A stretch of 64,000 nt of DNA from Flavobacterium restrictum. Lineage in GTDB: Bacteria > Bacteroidota > Bacteroidia > Flavobacteriales > Flavobacteriaceae. This document shows positions 24,264 to 32,787 of this stretch, piece after piece. The position numbers and the translations under genes were made by a program. Within the stretch, counting starts at the first letter, position 1. Every line of letters starts with the position of its first letter. The stretch covers positions 62,001 through 126,000 of the forward strand of contig NZ_VJZT01000005.1 in the NCBI RefSeq assembly GCF_007097245.1, given 5' to 3'. The notes under the pieces were generated by a model. The model searched no databases and had not been told where the DNA came from. It was given only the letters and a program-made list of their open reading frames with translations.

Positions 24264-25385
24264 ATGGACAAATTCGAACAAGAAAAAAGCACCCTATTAT
24301 CACTTCCTATATTAAAACATTTTGATGAGTCAAAAGGTGAGATTGCTTTAAAATCAGGAACTTTAAAAAAAGGGGAGCAAACATTATTTTGGGGTTTAGC
24401 CTTGGGTTTATTGGGTATTGGAGGTTATTTAACATGGACTTATATCATTCCGCCACTTTTTACAATGCTGGGTCAAGCAATTGCTTTATCTGCAACTGGT
24501 GTTTTTTTAGTTTTTTTAGTAATGATGTTTCCTGTTATTATGAAAGGGTTAAGATTTGCTACTAAAAATCTTCATAAAGCATTAATTCAAAGTAATCCTT
24601 TTAATGAATTGGAAGAGCAAAAGCTTAAGATGGTAAAAAATCGTGAAGTTTTTAAGAACACTAAAGCCAAGTTGAAAGGACTTAAAAATGAAATGGAAAT
24701 TGAAGCCAGTAAATCTGAAAAAGAAGCCAAATCATTTCAAGATGACGTTTTGAGTTTGAAACGTCAGTGTGAAAAGTTGAAATCAGCCATGGATGAAATG
24801 GTTAGATTGAATGGAGTTGTTGCAAAAGATACAGATGAGTATGTAGCTCTCCAAAGTGAATTGGCCAGGAAGTTGAGTGATTCACAAAGAATTTCTACAC
24901 AATATGAGCAAAGTAAAAATTTCATTCAAAAATATGGTGTTCGTGCCAATGTTTTGGGTAAAATGGATAGAAAGTTGACTTTAGCAGGAACAGCAATTGA
25001 TATAAAAATTGCCGATTTTGATGCGACAGTTACAATGCTTCAAAAAGAATATGAGTTTGCCAGAAATGCCAAAGAAGCAACTGAAAGTGCCAAAAGTGCT
25101 ATGATGTTTACCAAAGATTGGGAATTAGAATACGCATTAGAGGTTGTAACTTCAACAATTGCGCTAGATATCGCCAGAACTTCTGAAAATTTGATAGACA
25201 TAGACTCGCTTACTTCTAAATATTCTGTAGATAATGATGAGTTGTATTCCAGATTAGATTCATTGGCAGATGAAATTAAAACAGGAGACAACACCATTCC
25301 TGATTCAACAAAATATTCGAGTCCAAATTATAAAATGACCAAAGAGGACAAAATGTCCAGTGGTGGTTTTGGAGATATTTTTTAA
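24264..25385 (+). CDS. Membrane protein with long cytoplasmic coiled coil (cluster gene 2)
   Basis: 373 residues. Two adjacent hydrophobic helices lie at about residues 41-60 and 67-94 (FWGLALGLLGIGGYLTW, ALSATGVFLVFLVMMF). They are followed by roughly 200 residues of charged helix with heptads (~112-300), then a low-complexity acidic tail ending in GGFGDIF. There is no signal peptide and no enzymatic motif. The helical hairpin plus coiled coil recalls membrane-shaping or scaffold proteins such as the PspA group, but I see no specific signature, so this is only an analogy. It sits between the coiled-coil gene and the OmpA-fusion gene. Confidence 0.7.
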   Translation: MDKFEQEKSTLLSLPILKHFDESKGEIALKSGTLKKGEQTLFWGLALGLLGIGGYLTWTYIIPPLFTMLGQAIALSATGVFLVFLVMMFPVIMKGLRFATKNLHKALIQSNPFNELEEQKLKMVKNREVFKNTKAKLKGLKNEMEIEASKSEKEAKSFQDDVLSLKRQCEKLKSAMDEMVRLNGVVAKDTDEYVALQSELARKLSDSQRISTQYEQSKNFIQKYGVRANVLGKMDRKLTLAGTAIDIKIADFDATVTMLQKEYEFARNAKEATESAKSAMMFTKDWELEYALEVVTSTIALDIARTSENLIDIDSLTSKYSVDNDELYSRLDSLADEIKTGDNTIPDSTKYSSPNYKMTKEDKMSSGGFGDIF

Positions 25386-25411
25386 CAAATAATTTAAATT
25401 TTAAAAATAAA

Positions 25412-27226
25412 ATGGGAAAAATTTTAAGAACGGAAAAGTTAACCACTTTTTCAGAATTATTGATTGTTATTGTAGCAATTGGAGGAATTTTAGGAGCAGT
25501 TTATTATATTTCTCCAGGAATTAAAACGGCTGTTTCTAAACAGTTAAACGGAATGGAATTGAATGGTACAGATGTTAATAATGTTACCAATGCAGATAAA
25601 TTAGAATTGCCATCTAAAGAAGTTTCTTCAGAAGTTAGCGATAAGCCTTTAGCAAGAATTGCAGGATATGCTTGGAATGCTGCATCAGGGTTTATTGTTT
25701 CTAATGGTGGGCCAAAAACAACTAAAGGTTCTTTGATGGAAAAAAACGGAGTTAATCTTGAAATTATTAGACAAGACTGGCTTTCGGAATTGCGTAATAT
25801 GCAAATGAAATTTATCGAAGAATTTGATGGCGGAGAAGCTTTTCCAACATCCGATAAAAGTGTATTTGCAATTGTGATTATGGGCGATGGTGCTCCATTT
25901 TACATTAGCTCTGCTCAAAAATCATTAGACGAAAAATACGGAAAAGGGAAATACCATTTACAAGTAATGGGTGCTGTTGGGATGAGCTACGGTGAAGACA
26001 AATTGATTGGACCACCAAGTTGGAAATCAGACCCAAAAAGTATGAAAGGCGCAGTTATCTCAGCAGTTTTAGGAGATGGAGACTGGGTAACTACAGTAAA
26101 TTATTGTTTTGCAAATGGATTGAAAGTAAATCCAGACCCAACAACTTATGATGCGGATGCTGTAAATATTTATCCTTCAGAAAATGATGATTATATAAAA
26201 TCGGCAGAGGAATTGATTAAATCTCAAACGACAGGTTGGACCGTTTCTTTGAAAGAAGTAAACAACGGTAAATTAACAGGTAAATCAGTAAACAGAAAAA
26301 TTGACGGTTGCGCTACTTGGACTCCAGGTGATAAAACAGTTTTTGATAAACTATCTGGATTTGTAGATATCGTTTCGACTAAAGAATTCAACAACCAAAT
26401 GCCAGCAGTTTTGATTGGTGTAAAAGAATGGGCTACCAAGAATCCAGAAATTGTTTCCAATATTTTGAAATCAGCATTAACGGCTTCAAACCAAATGAAG
26501 AATTACGAAGATTGGAAAGTAAGAGCTTCTGAAGCAGTGGCTACTACTTACAATATGGAAACTCCAGAATATTGGTATAAAATGTTCAAAGGGCAACAAG
26601 GAACAAAAAATGGATTGACGTATAATATGGGTGGATCCAAAGTGTTTAATTATGCTGATGGAATGCAATATTTTGGAATGACGGATGGCGTAAACAGATA
26701 CAAATCGGTTTACAATCAAGTTTCAAGTTATTTGACAGAATTAAATCCGTTTGGTTTTAATGAAAATGTTGGAGCTGTTGTTCCTTATGAAGAAGCTGTT
26801 AACTTGTTTTTCTTGAAAAACATTAATGATATTGAATCTACAGCTGCTGACAAAGCTGATTATTCAGCACAAGCAACAGAGGTTATGGCTTCTGGCGAAT
26901 GGAAAATAAATTTCAGTTCAGGAAGTGCTGCTGTTCAAAACAGTTCAAGTAAAGATTTAGAGAAAATTTACAATCTTTTGGTTCAAGCAGAGAACAGCAA
27001 ATTAACGATTGTGGGACATACTGATAATGTTGGGAATAGTGATGCAAATTTAGCTTTGTCAAAGAACAGAGCGCAAGCTGTTGTAAATTATTTGAAACAA
27101 AAAGGGATTCCAGAAAACCGTTTCCAATTGATTGATGGTAAAGGACAAAGTGAGCCAGTTGCTGATAATGGCTCAGAATCAGGTAAATCTAAAAACCGTA
27201 GAGTTGTAATTACGTTCTTAAAATAA
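25412..27226 (+). CDS. Membrane-anchored substrate-binding protein fused to an OmpA domain
   Basis: A 604-residue periplasmic protein held by an N-terminal helix (residues ~13-33, FSELLIVIVAIGGILGAVYY) with no cleavage site. Residues ~75-440 resemble solute-binding proteins of the phosphate/NitT-TauT kind (GYAWNAASGFIVSNGG, GDGDWVTTVNYC, EWATKNPEIV). Residues ~490-604 are an OmpA-type peptidoglycan-binding domain with its two key residues, Asp in TIVGHTDNVGNSD and Arg in LSKNRAQAVVNYL, ending in KNRRVVITF. The fusion would tie a transporter's receptor to the cell wall. The permease and ATPase genes follow, with a terminator-like hairpin between. Substrate unknown; the binding domain may sense rather than import. 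Confidence 0.85.
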   Translation: MGKILRTEKLTTFSELLIVIVAIGGILGAVYYISPGIKTAVSKQLNGMELNGTDVNNVTNADKLELPSKEVSSEVSDKPLARIAGYAWNAASGFIVSNGGPKTTKGSLMEKNGVNLEIIRQDWLSELRNMQMKFIEEFDGGEAFPTSDKSVFAIVIMGDGAPFYISSAQKSLDEKYGKGKYHLQVMGAVGMSYGEDKLIGPPSWKSDPKSMKGAVISAVLGDGDWVTTVNYCFANGLKVNPDPTTYDADAVNIYPSENDDYIKSAEELIKSQTTGWTVSLKEVNNGKLTGKSVNRKIDGCATWTPGDKTVFDKLSGFVDIVSTKEFNNQMPAVLIGVKEWATKNPEIVSNILKSALTASNQMKNYEDWKVRASEAVATTYNMETPEYWYKMFKGQQGTKNGLTYNMGGSKVFNYADGMQYFGMTDGVNRYKSVYNQVSSYLTELNPFGFNENVGAVVPYEEAVNLFFLKNINDIESTAADKADYSAQATEVMASGEWKINFSSGSAAVQNSSSKDLEKIYNLLVQAENSKLTIVGHTDNVGNSDANLALSKNRAQAVVNYLKQKGIPENRFQLIDGKGQSEPVADNGSESGKSKNRRVVITFLK

Positions 27227-27239
27227 ACTTACATTTTAG

Positions 27240-27287
27240 CAAAGACACAAGGAATCCGTTAATGGAAAATTGTGTCTTTGTTTTTTT
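27240..27287 (+). terminator. Hairpin with T-run inside the envelope cluster
   Basis: CAAAGACACAA (27240-27250) pairs with TTGTGTCTTTG (27270-27280), followed by seven T. It ends 13 nt before the permease ATG. It should at least attenuate transcription, keeping the permease and ATPase below the OmpA-fusion protein. Confidence 0.7.
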
Positions 27288-27299
27288 AATATACTTTTT

Positions 27300-28070
27300 A
27301 TGATAAAAATTTTAACTCCTTTTGAGAAAATATCAAAAACCAACAAAACACTGATTTTATTGGGTTGGTTGATTCTTTTGATTGCAATTTGGTTTATTGG
27401 AACTTCTGGGACAAAACATCTTTTTCCGTCTCCAAGTCAAGTTTTAACCGGTTTTACGGATTTGTATAATGAAGGATTGGTGGTGCATATTTTGCATTCT
27501 TTGCAATTGTGTTTTTTGTCCATATTTTTGGCTACTATAATTTCTTTGGTTTTTGCTTATTCTTGGCCTATTCCGTTGTTAAAATCCATTTCAGAATTTG
27601 TAACTAAATTTCGTTTTTTGCCTTTTACTGGTCTGTCATTTTATATCACCATGGTAATCCATGAAGCCAGAACAATGCAGGTTTGGATTTTGGTTATTTT
27701 CTTGACTACTTTCTTGACTACCTCATTAATTGCGGTTATCAAAGACATTCCACAAGAAGAATTTGACCATGCCAAGACTTTAAAATGCAGTCGATTGGAA
27801 GTGCTGTGGCAAGTTATTATTCTTGGCAGGTTGGATTATGTTATTGATGTAATAAGACAAAATCTAGCCATCACTTGGATGATGCTGGTTACAGTAGAAT
27901 CCATAGTTGTGGCATCTGGAGGATTGGGATTTTTGATAAAAAATTCCGATAAATTCATGAATACGGGCAGAATTATCGCACTTCAAATTATCATTTTATT
28001 GATAGGTTTAGGATTAGACGCTGGGATTAATTTTTTAAGAAAAACAATATTTAGATATTCAAAAATATAA
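27300..28070 (+). CDS. ABC transporter permease, NitT/TauT type (cluster gene 4)
   Basis: About 256 residues with six predicted membrane helices. The EAA loop that contacts the ATPase is visible as EEFDHAKTLKCSRLEVLWQV (residues ~160-180), as in SsuC/TauC-like permeases, and LVTVESIVVASGGLGFLI is also typical. I start at ATG 27300 (MIKILTPFEKIS). A TTG at 27270 lies inside the terminator stem and is rejected. The ATPase gene starts 5 nt after its stop. The receptor is probably the OmpA-fused protein upstream. Confidence 0.88.
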   Translation: MIKILTPFEKISKTNKTLILLGWLILLIAIWFIGTSGTKHLFPSPSQVLTGFTDLYNEGLVVHILHSLQLCFLSIFLATIISLVFAYSWPIPLLKSISEFVTKFRFLPFTGLSFYITMVIHEARTMQVWILVIFLTTFLTTSLIAVIKDIPQEEFDHAKTLKCSRLEVLWQVIILGRLDYVIDVIRQNLAITWMMLVTVESIVVASGGLGFLIKNSDKFMNTGRIIALQIIILLIGLGLDAGINFLRKTIFRYSKI

Positions 28071-28075
28071 GTTAT

Positions 28076-28906
28076 ATGAAACACGAATATAAAGAAACAC
28101 TATTATATGTTGAAAATCTTAGTGTTGCCTACGATGATACAATCATTATAAAAGACATAAACCTTACCGAAAAAGATGTAGTACGCGAAGGTGTTGATTG
28201 TACAGGACAAGTCATTGCATTTGTGGGAAGGTCAGGAAGAGGGAAATCGACTTTTTTTAAAGCCTTAACTGGCTTGGTTGCTTGCACGAATGGAAAAATA
28301 TTGATTCGTGATTTTGAAAATAGTGAGCCAAATGCAGCAAAACTTGTTAAAGAAGGGGATATTGGTTTTGTAGACCAAAAATACACTTTGTTCAGGCACA
28401 AAACCGTTCATCAAGCTTTGAAATTTTCATTAAGAAAAACAGCTCTTTCAAATGCCGAAAAAGAAAGCAAAATAAAAGAATACGTAAAATTGTGGGGATT
28501 GGAAAACTGTATTGATAAATATCCAAATGAACTTTCGGGGGGACAAAGGCAAAGAACTGCAATTATAGAGCAGCTGTTTTCTTCGGATAATTTTATAGTT
28601 TTAGACGAACCGTTCTCTGGTTTGGATGTAGGAAATATTCAAGAAGTTAAAAAATCTTTTGATTTACTCTGTAAATCTTCGGAATTCAATACAATAATCT
28701 TTTCCACCCATGATATAGAATTAGCTTTGGAAATGGCTCAAACTATATATGTAGTTGGTTATCCAACAATCAATGGAAAACAAGAAAAATATGGAACCAT
28801 TGTTGCAAAATATGACCTTAGAGACATTGGACTGGCTTGGACAGAATTTGGTGAAGGACATAGAAAATTGTATAAAGAAATTGTACATCAAATGATGATT
28901 TCATAA
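28076..28906 (+). CDS. ABC transporter ATP-binding protein (cluster gene 5)
   Basis: A 276-residue ATPase partner of the preceding permease. Walker A is GRSGRGKST (residues ~55-63), the signature is LSGGQRQRT (~155), Walker B is FIVLDEPFSGLD and the switch histidine is in STHDIELAL. An insertion before Walker A (KDVVREGVDCTGQV) and a longer C-terminus (YDLRDIGLAWTEFGEGHRKL) distinguish it from plain SsuB/TauB proteins and may contact other members of the cluster. Confidence 0.9.
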   Translation: MKHEYKETLLYVENLSVAYDDTIIIKDINLTEKDVVREGVDCTGQVIAFVGRSGRGKSTFFKALTGLVACTNGKILIRDFENSEPNAAKLVKEGDIGFVDQKYTLFRHKTVHQALKFSLRKTALSNAEKESKIKEYVKLWGLENCIDKYPNELSGGQRQRTAIIEQLFSSDNFIVLDEPFSGLDVGNIQEVKKSFDLLCKSSEFNTIIFSTHDIELALEMAQTIYVVGYPTINGKQEKYGTIVAKYDLRDIGLAWTEFGEGHRKLYKEIVHQMMIS

Positions 28907-28971
28907 TAAAGTAAAGTTTTTAAAAATGTAATTCAATCTAGTTCTATACTATTTTAGAATCAGAAATAAAC

Positions 28972-30411
28972 ATGAAAATAATGGCTTTTAACGCTTCATT
29001 TATTCAAGAATTAAGAGAAGAAACCTCTAAAATCCTTGCCATTTGTGCTGAATTAAATAAAGAGAATTTATTTATCCAAAAAATAAATCAACTCGTCGTT
29101 TCCAATAATTCGAATGGATTGTTGTCAAAAGCGGAGCACTTTTTCATTTCAGATTGTATAGCAATGTACAATCTGTGTTTGGGGAAAGAAGACGACAAAG
29201 CAAGATTCACTTTAGCTTATTATTATGATGCTTTACGAAATGCCAGTTTTGCTGATGAAAAAGAGGCTAAGACTCTAAATAAGTTGGTTTCTACCGAAAA
29301 TTTCAAAAAGCATATTTCAAAAATCAAAAATGAAAACAGTTTGCTTTGGTCAAAACCAAATGACCAAAAATACTTTATTCCAAGTGTTTTATTGGAAATA
29401 AAAAATCCTAAACACGAATGGATTTTAGATAAATATCAAAACTTCCTCCAGCATTCTTATGATATTATTTTTAAAGATAAAAAGAATTTTGAAACATTTA
29501 TTGGTTTAAAAGCAACTGTCGAAAAAATTGAAAATTCGGATGTCACTTCTATTTCCGAGAATGATTCTCTGGAAATAGTACTTCAGGAATTAGAACAATT
29601 AATAGGATTGGAGGAAGTAAAAAAAGATGTTTATGAACTGATAAACCTTTTAGAAATTCAAAAAAAGCGTTCTTTCGAAGGATTAAAAAACATTGATGTT
29701 ACTTTGCACACTGTATTTTTAGGACCTCCGGGAACTGGAAAAACATCGGTTGCTAGACTTTTGAGCAGGATATTCAAGCATTTGGGTTTTTTGTCAAAGG
29801 GTCAAATGTATGAAACTGATAGGGAAGGAATGGTTGCGGGTTATGTGGGACAAACGGCTTCAAAAGTGGATAAAGTTGTGGAAGAAAGTTTGGGAGGTGT
29901 CTTGTTTATTGATGAAGCTTATGCGTTGACCCAAAATGCTATTGGTAATGATTATGGTTCAGAAGCAGTTAACACCTTGTTGAAAAGAATGGAAGACCAT
30001 CGGGGAGATTTGGCAGTTGTTGTGGCTGGATATACAGAACCCATGAAAGATTTTGTAGAGTCTAACCCAGGATTGCGTTCTCGATTCAATCGTTTTTTTC
30101 GTTTTAACCATTTTTCTCCAGAGCAATTATTTTTAATTTTTGAAAATTTTTGCAAAAGTTCCGATTTTGTAATTGATGCTGATGCCGAAGAAAAACTAAC
30201 AGATACGTTTGAATTGTTGCATTGCAAAAAAGATGAGAATTTTGGTAATGCCAGAGTAGTTCGCAATTTATTTGAAAAATGTGTTCAAAATCAAGCTAAT
30301 AGAATAGTTAATTTGCCATTGCTGAATCAAGAAATATTAAAAACATTTACAGAGGTCGACATTCCAGAGCCCACAGAAACTCAAAAGCAAGCCAGTTTTT
30401 TTCAAAGATAG
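28972..30411 (+). CDS. AAA+ ATPase of the CbbX/SpoVK group (cluster gene 6)
   Basis: 479 residues. Residues 1-190 form a helical N-terminal domain I do not recognise. Residues ~200-465 are an AAA+ module: LEQLIGLEEVKKDV, Walker A GPPGTGKTS (~252), pore-loop region EGMVAGYVGQTASK, Walker B GVLFIDEAYAL, sensor VVVAGYTEPM and arginine fingers in NPGLRSRFNRFF. This is the family of CbbX, SpoVK and the type VII secretion ATPase EccA, which remodel or disassemble protein complexes. It is cytosolic. ATG 28972 is used; ATG 28981 is equally possible. Being last in the cluster suggests that it remodels the coiled-coil or ABC components. Confidence 0.88.
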   Translation: MKIMAFNASFIQELREETSKILAICAELNKENLFIQKINQLVVSNNSNGLLSKAEHFFISDCIAMYNLCLGKEDDKARFTLAYYYDALRNASFADEKEAKTLNKLVSTENFKKHISKIKNENSLLWSKPNDQKYFIPSVLLEIKNPKHEWILDKYQNFLQHSYDIIFKDKKNFETFIGLKATVEKIENSDVTSISENDSLEIVLQELEQLIGLEEVKKDVYELINLLEIQKKRSFEGLKNIDVTLHTVFLGPPGTGKTSVARLLSRIFKHLGFLSKGQMYETDREGMVAGYVGQTASKVDKVVEESLGGVLFIDEAYALTQNAIGNDYGSEAVNTLLKRMEDHRGDLAVVVAGYTEPMKDFVESNPGLRSRFNRFFRFNHFSPEQLFLIFENFCKSSDFVIDADAEEKLTDTFELLHCKKDENFGNARVVRNLFEKCVQNQANRIVNLPLLNQEILKTFTEVDIPEPTETQKQASFFQR

Positions 30412-30536
30412 ATTTTTAATCCCAAAAAGTATTCAAATACAATTATAATAATGGTTTCCATTTTTGTGAATACTGTAATAATGGAAATTACTATAAATAT
30501 CTATATAACAATTGGCTTTTTCATTCAGAAAACATA

Positions 30537-30566
30537 AAAAATAACCAAAGAATTTGGTTATTTTTG
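30537..30566 (+). terminator. Terminator overlapping the next gene's -7 box
   Basis: AAAATAACCAAA and TTTGGTTATTTT form a stem with a 3-nt loop and a T-rich 3' side. It follows the AAA+ gene by about 125 nt. The 3' arm also reads TATTTTTG (30559-30566), a -7 promoter box for the flippase gene, so stop and start signals share sequence. Confidence 0.6.
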
Positions 30567-30594
30567 TTTTACAAACAGTAATCAACACACCATT

Positions 30595-32061
30595 TTGGGT
30601 TTATATAAAAATCTTTTCAAACAAACCGCTATTTACGGACTCGCAACGGTACTACCTAGGATGTTCAGCTTTCTATTAGTACCGCTATACACCCATTTGC
30701 TTCCCAAAGCCGAGTACGGAAAAGTATCCATCATATTTGCCTACATGATATTTTTCAATGTTATTTTGGCGTATGGAATGGAAACCGCTTTTTTTCGTTT
30801 TTACAACAACGAAACCAACAAAAAAAGAGTTGTCGAAACCAGTATGGTTTCTATCTTTTGGTCTACCATATTGTTTTTATTTCCGGCATTAGTCTTTAGG
30901 AATTCCTTATCCGTTTGGTCTGGAATCGATGTGCAATACATTACGTATACCATTTGGATTTTGGCACTAGATGCATTAGTGATTATCCCTTTTTCAAGAT
31001 TAAGAGCGTATCAAAAATCAATGTACTATGCGGCAATCAAGATAGGAAATGTAGTCGTTAATCTCTCCTTAAGCGTTTTCTTTTTGATGTTTTTGCCCAA
31101 AATAGCCACCGCAAATTCCAATGGTTTTTTTGCGTCTTTGTACATCGAAAATTTTCAAATTGGCTATATTTTTATCGCCAATATTATCGCCAGTTTACTA
31201 ACATTTATCATTTTATTACCGGATTATATCACCCTCAAATGGAATTTTGATACCCAATTATGGCAACGAATGCTTCGCTACGGCTTGCCCATTATGATTG
31301 CCGGAATTGCATTTGCCATCAACGAGCAATTTGATAAAATACTCTTGGGGAAATTATTACCCGCTAACATTGCCGAAGCCGAAGTAGGGGTTTATTCCGC
31401 TTGTTACAAACTAGGATTATTCATGGTTTTGTACCGCACCGCCTATACTTTGGGTATTGAACCCTTCTTTTTTAGTCATGCTTCAAACGAAAATGCACCA
31501 CAAACCTATGCCACAATAACCAAGTATTTTGTCATTTTTGGATCCTTTATACTGTTAACCGTTATTGTTTTTGCCGATGTTTTGAAGTTTTTTATGATTC
31601 GGGATACTTCCTATTGGGAGGCCATGAAAGTCGTGCCGCTCATTATATTAGCTAATTTTTTCCTGGGTATTTACACCAATCTTTCTGTTTGGTACAAGCT
31701 TATTGACAAAACCTATATTGGCGCTTATATTTCTATCGTTGGAGCCATTGTAACCCTTGGCTTGAACTTTTTGTTAATCCCAAGTATGAGTTATTACGGC
31801 TCTGCAATTGCCACCATTGCAGCCTATGGGACTATGATGTTTATATCGTATTATTTTGGTAATAAATACTATCCCATACCGTATGATATCCAGAAAATAA
31901 CAGGATATTTAACCTTGTCAACCAGCTTTTCGGCAATTTCATTTTATGGCTTCCGCGAAAATTATTACGTAGGCGTTACATTGCTAATCCTCTTTTTATA
32001 TTTCATCTATCACAACGAAAAAGAAACTTTAATCAAAATCATAAACCGAAAAAAGAAATAA
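30595..32061 (+). CDS. Polysaccharide/lipid-linked oligosaccharide flippase (MATE-like)
   Basis: A 488-residue inner-membrane protein with about fourteen helices of the polysaccharide biosynthesis/Wzx flippase family, moving lipid-linked sugar precursors to the periplasm. The N-terminus LYKNLFKQTAIYGLATVLPR followed by LVPLYTHLLPKAEYG is characteristic in flavobacteria. The start is TTG at 30595; no ATG precedes the conserved N-terminus in frame. It heads a stretch that includes a sugar nucleotidyltransferase, consistent with surface glycan assembly. Confidence 0.92.
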   Translation: MGLYKNLFKQTAIYGLATVLPRMFSFLLVPLYTHLLPKAEYGKVSIIFAYMIFFNVILAYGMETAFFRFYNNETNKKRVVETSMVSIFWSTILFLFPALVFRNSLSVWSGIDVQYITYTIWILALDALVIIPFSRLRAYQKSMYYAAIKIGNVVVNLSLSVFFLMFLPKIATANSNGFFASLYIENFQIGYIFIANIIASLLTFIILLPDYITLKWNFDTQLWQRMLRYGLPIMIAGIAFAINEQFDKILLGKLLPANIAEAEVGVYSACYKLGLFMVLYRTAYTLGIEPFFFSHASNENAPQTYATITKYFVIFGSFILLTVIVFADVLKFFMIRDTSYWEAMKVVPLIILANFFLGIYTNLSVWYKLIDKTYIGAYISIVGAIVTLGLNFLLIPSMSYYGSAIATIAAYGTMMFISYYFGNKYYPIPYDIQKITGYLTLSTSFSAISFYGFRENYYVGVTLLILFLYFIYHNEKETLIKIINRKKK

Positions 32062-32101
32062 TTACACATTATTTAGAAGCCAATCGCGCTGTCCACTCTA
32101 T

Positions 32102-32195
32102 CTTTTACTCCCAAAAAACATTTTTATAAACCCAAAAAGGAGCTTCTTTGGTCGCTCTTTTTGGCTCATAAAAATTAGTTTTTTTGGAGTAAAAG
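32102..32195. repeat. 94-bp nested inverted repeat (hairpin or MITE-like element)
   Basis: Outer arms CTTTTACTCC (32102-32111) and GGAGTAAAAG (32186-32195) are perfect complements. Inside, CAAAAAAC pairs with GTTTTTTTG, TTTTTAT (32121-32127) with ATAAAAA (32168-32174), and CAAAAAGGAGC (32133-32143) with GCTCTTTTTG (32154-32163), leaving a 10-nt loop. The element occupies almost half of the 206-bp gap between the flippase and dut. The inner stem could also terminate transcription. Confidence 0.6.
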
Positions 32196-32267
32196 GATGC
32201 CATTTCCATCACGGCTAGGGCACTTGGTTTCATAAAAACAGTTATCTAAATTATTAAAAAACAAAAA

Positions 32268-32702
32268 ATGCAAATCAAAATTATTAATAAATCCCAACAC
32301 GAGCTTCCTAGTTACGAGACCATTGCATCAGCAGGAATGGATGTGAGAGCTAATTTAACCCAATCAATAACCCTAAAACCACTGGAACGAATCCTTATAA
32401 AAACAGGATTATTCCTCGAATTACCCATAGGATATGAGGCGCAAGTACGACCGCGAAGCGGCTTGGCTTTCAAAAACGGAATTACCGTTCTCAATTCCCC
32501 AGGAACAGTCGATGCCGATTATCGTGGCGAAATTGGAGTTATTTTAGTAAATTTATCAAATGAAGCTTTCGTAATCAAAAACGGCGAACGCATTGCACAA
32601 CTCATCATTGCTAAACACGAACGTGCCCAGTGGATCGAAGTGCCAGAATTATCCCAAACCAGTAGGGGAGAAGGCGGTTTTGGAAGTACGGGAGTGAAAT
32701 AA
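32268..32702 (+). CDS. dut: dUTP diphosphatase
   Basis: A 144-residue enzyme that hydrolyses dUTP to dUMP, keeping uracil out of DNA and feeding dTMP synthesis. The five trimeric dUTPase motifs are visible: [42 protein letters not shown] and the C-terminal arm [10 protein letters not shown]. It is complete, of normal length and trimeric by family. Confidence 0.97.
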   Translation: MQIKIINKSQHELPSYETIASAGMDVRANLTQSITLKPLERILIKTGLFLELPIGYEAQVRPRSGLAFKNGITVLNSPGTVDADYRGEIGVILVNLSNEAFVIKNGERIAQLIIAKHERAQWIEVPELSQTSRGEGGFGSTGVK

Positions 32703-32718
32703 AATCTAATAAATCAAA

Positions 32719-32766
32719 GATTGAAAAATTTAAAAATTTGTCACGAATTTTTAAATCTTTCAATCA
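32719..32766 (+). repeat. AT-rich hairpin in the dut-nucleotidyltransferase gap
   Basis: GATTGAAAAATTTAAAAATT (from 32719) and AATTTTTAAATCTTTCAATC (to 32766) fold back with a GTCACG-type loop. As in the atp hairpins, the left arm is purine-rich and there is no clean T-run. Confidence 0.5.
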
Positions 32767-32787
32767 TTTAACCTTTTAATAAAAAAC

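Noticed and set aside
27270..27299. Upstream TTG start for the ABC permease
   Set aside because: It lies within the 3' arm and T-run of a hairpin and would add a non-homologous MCLCFFNILF-like leader.
28972..30411. EccA of a type VII secretion system
   Set aside because: The AAA+ domain is of the same group, but no WXG100 proteins, EccC-like ATPase or other type VII genes are present.
23586..30411. Ordinary sulfonate or phosphate uptake operon
   Set aside because: The receptor is anchored to membrane and wall, and the two coiled-coil proteins and AAA+ ATPase have no place in such operons.
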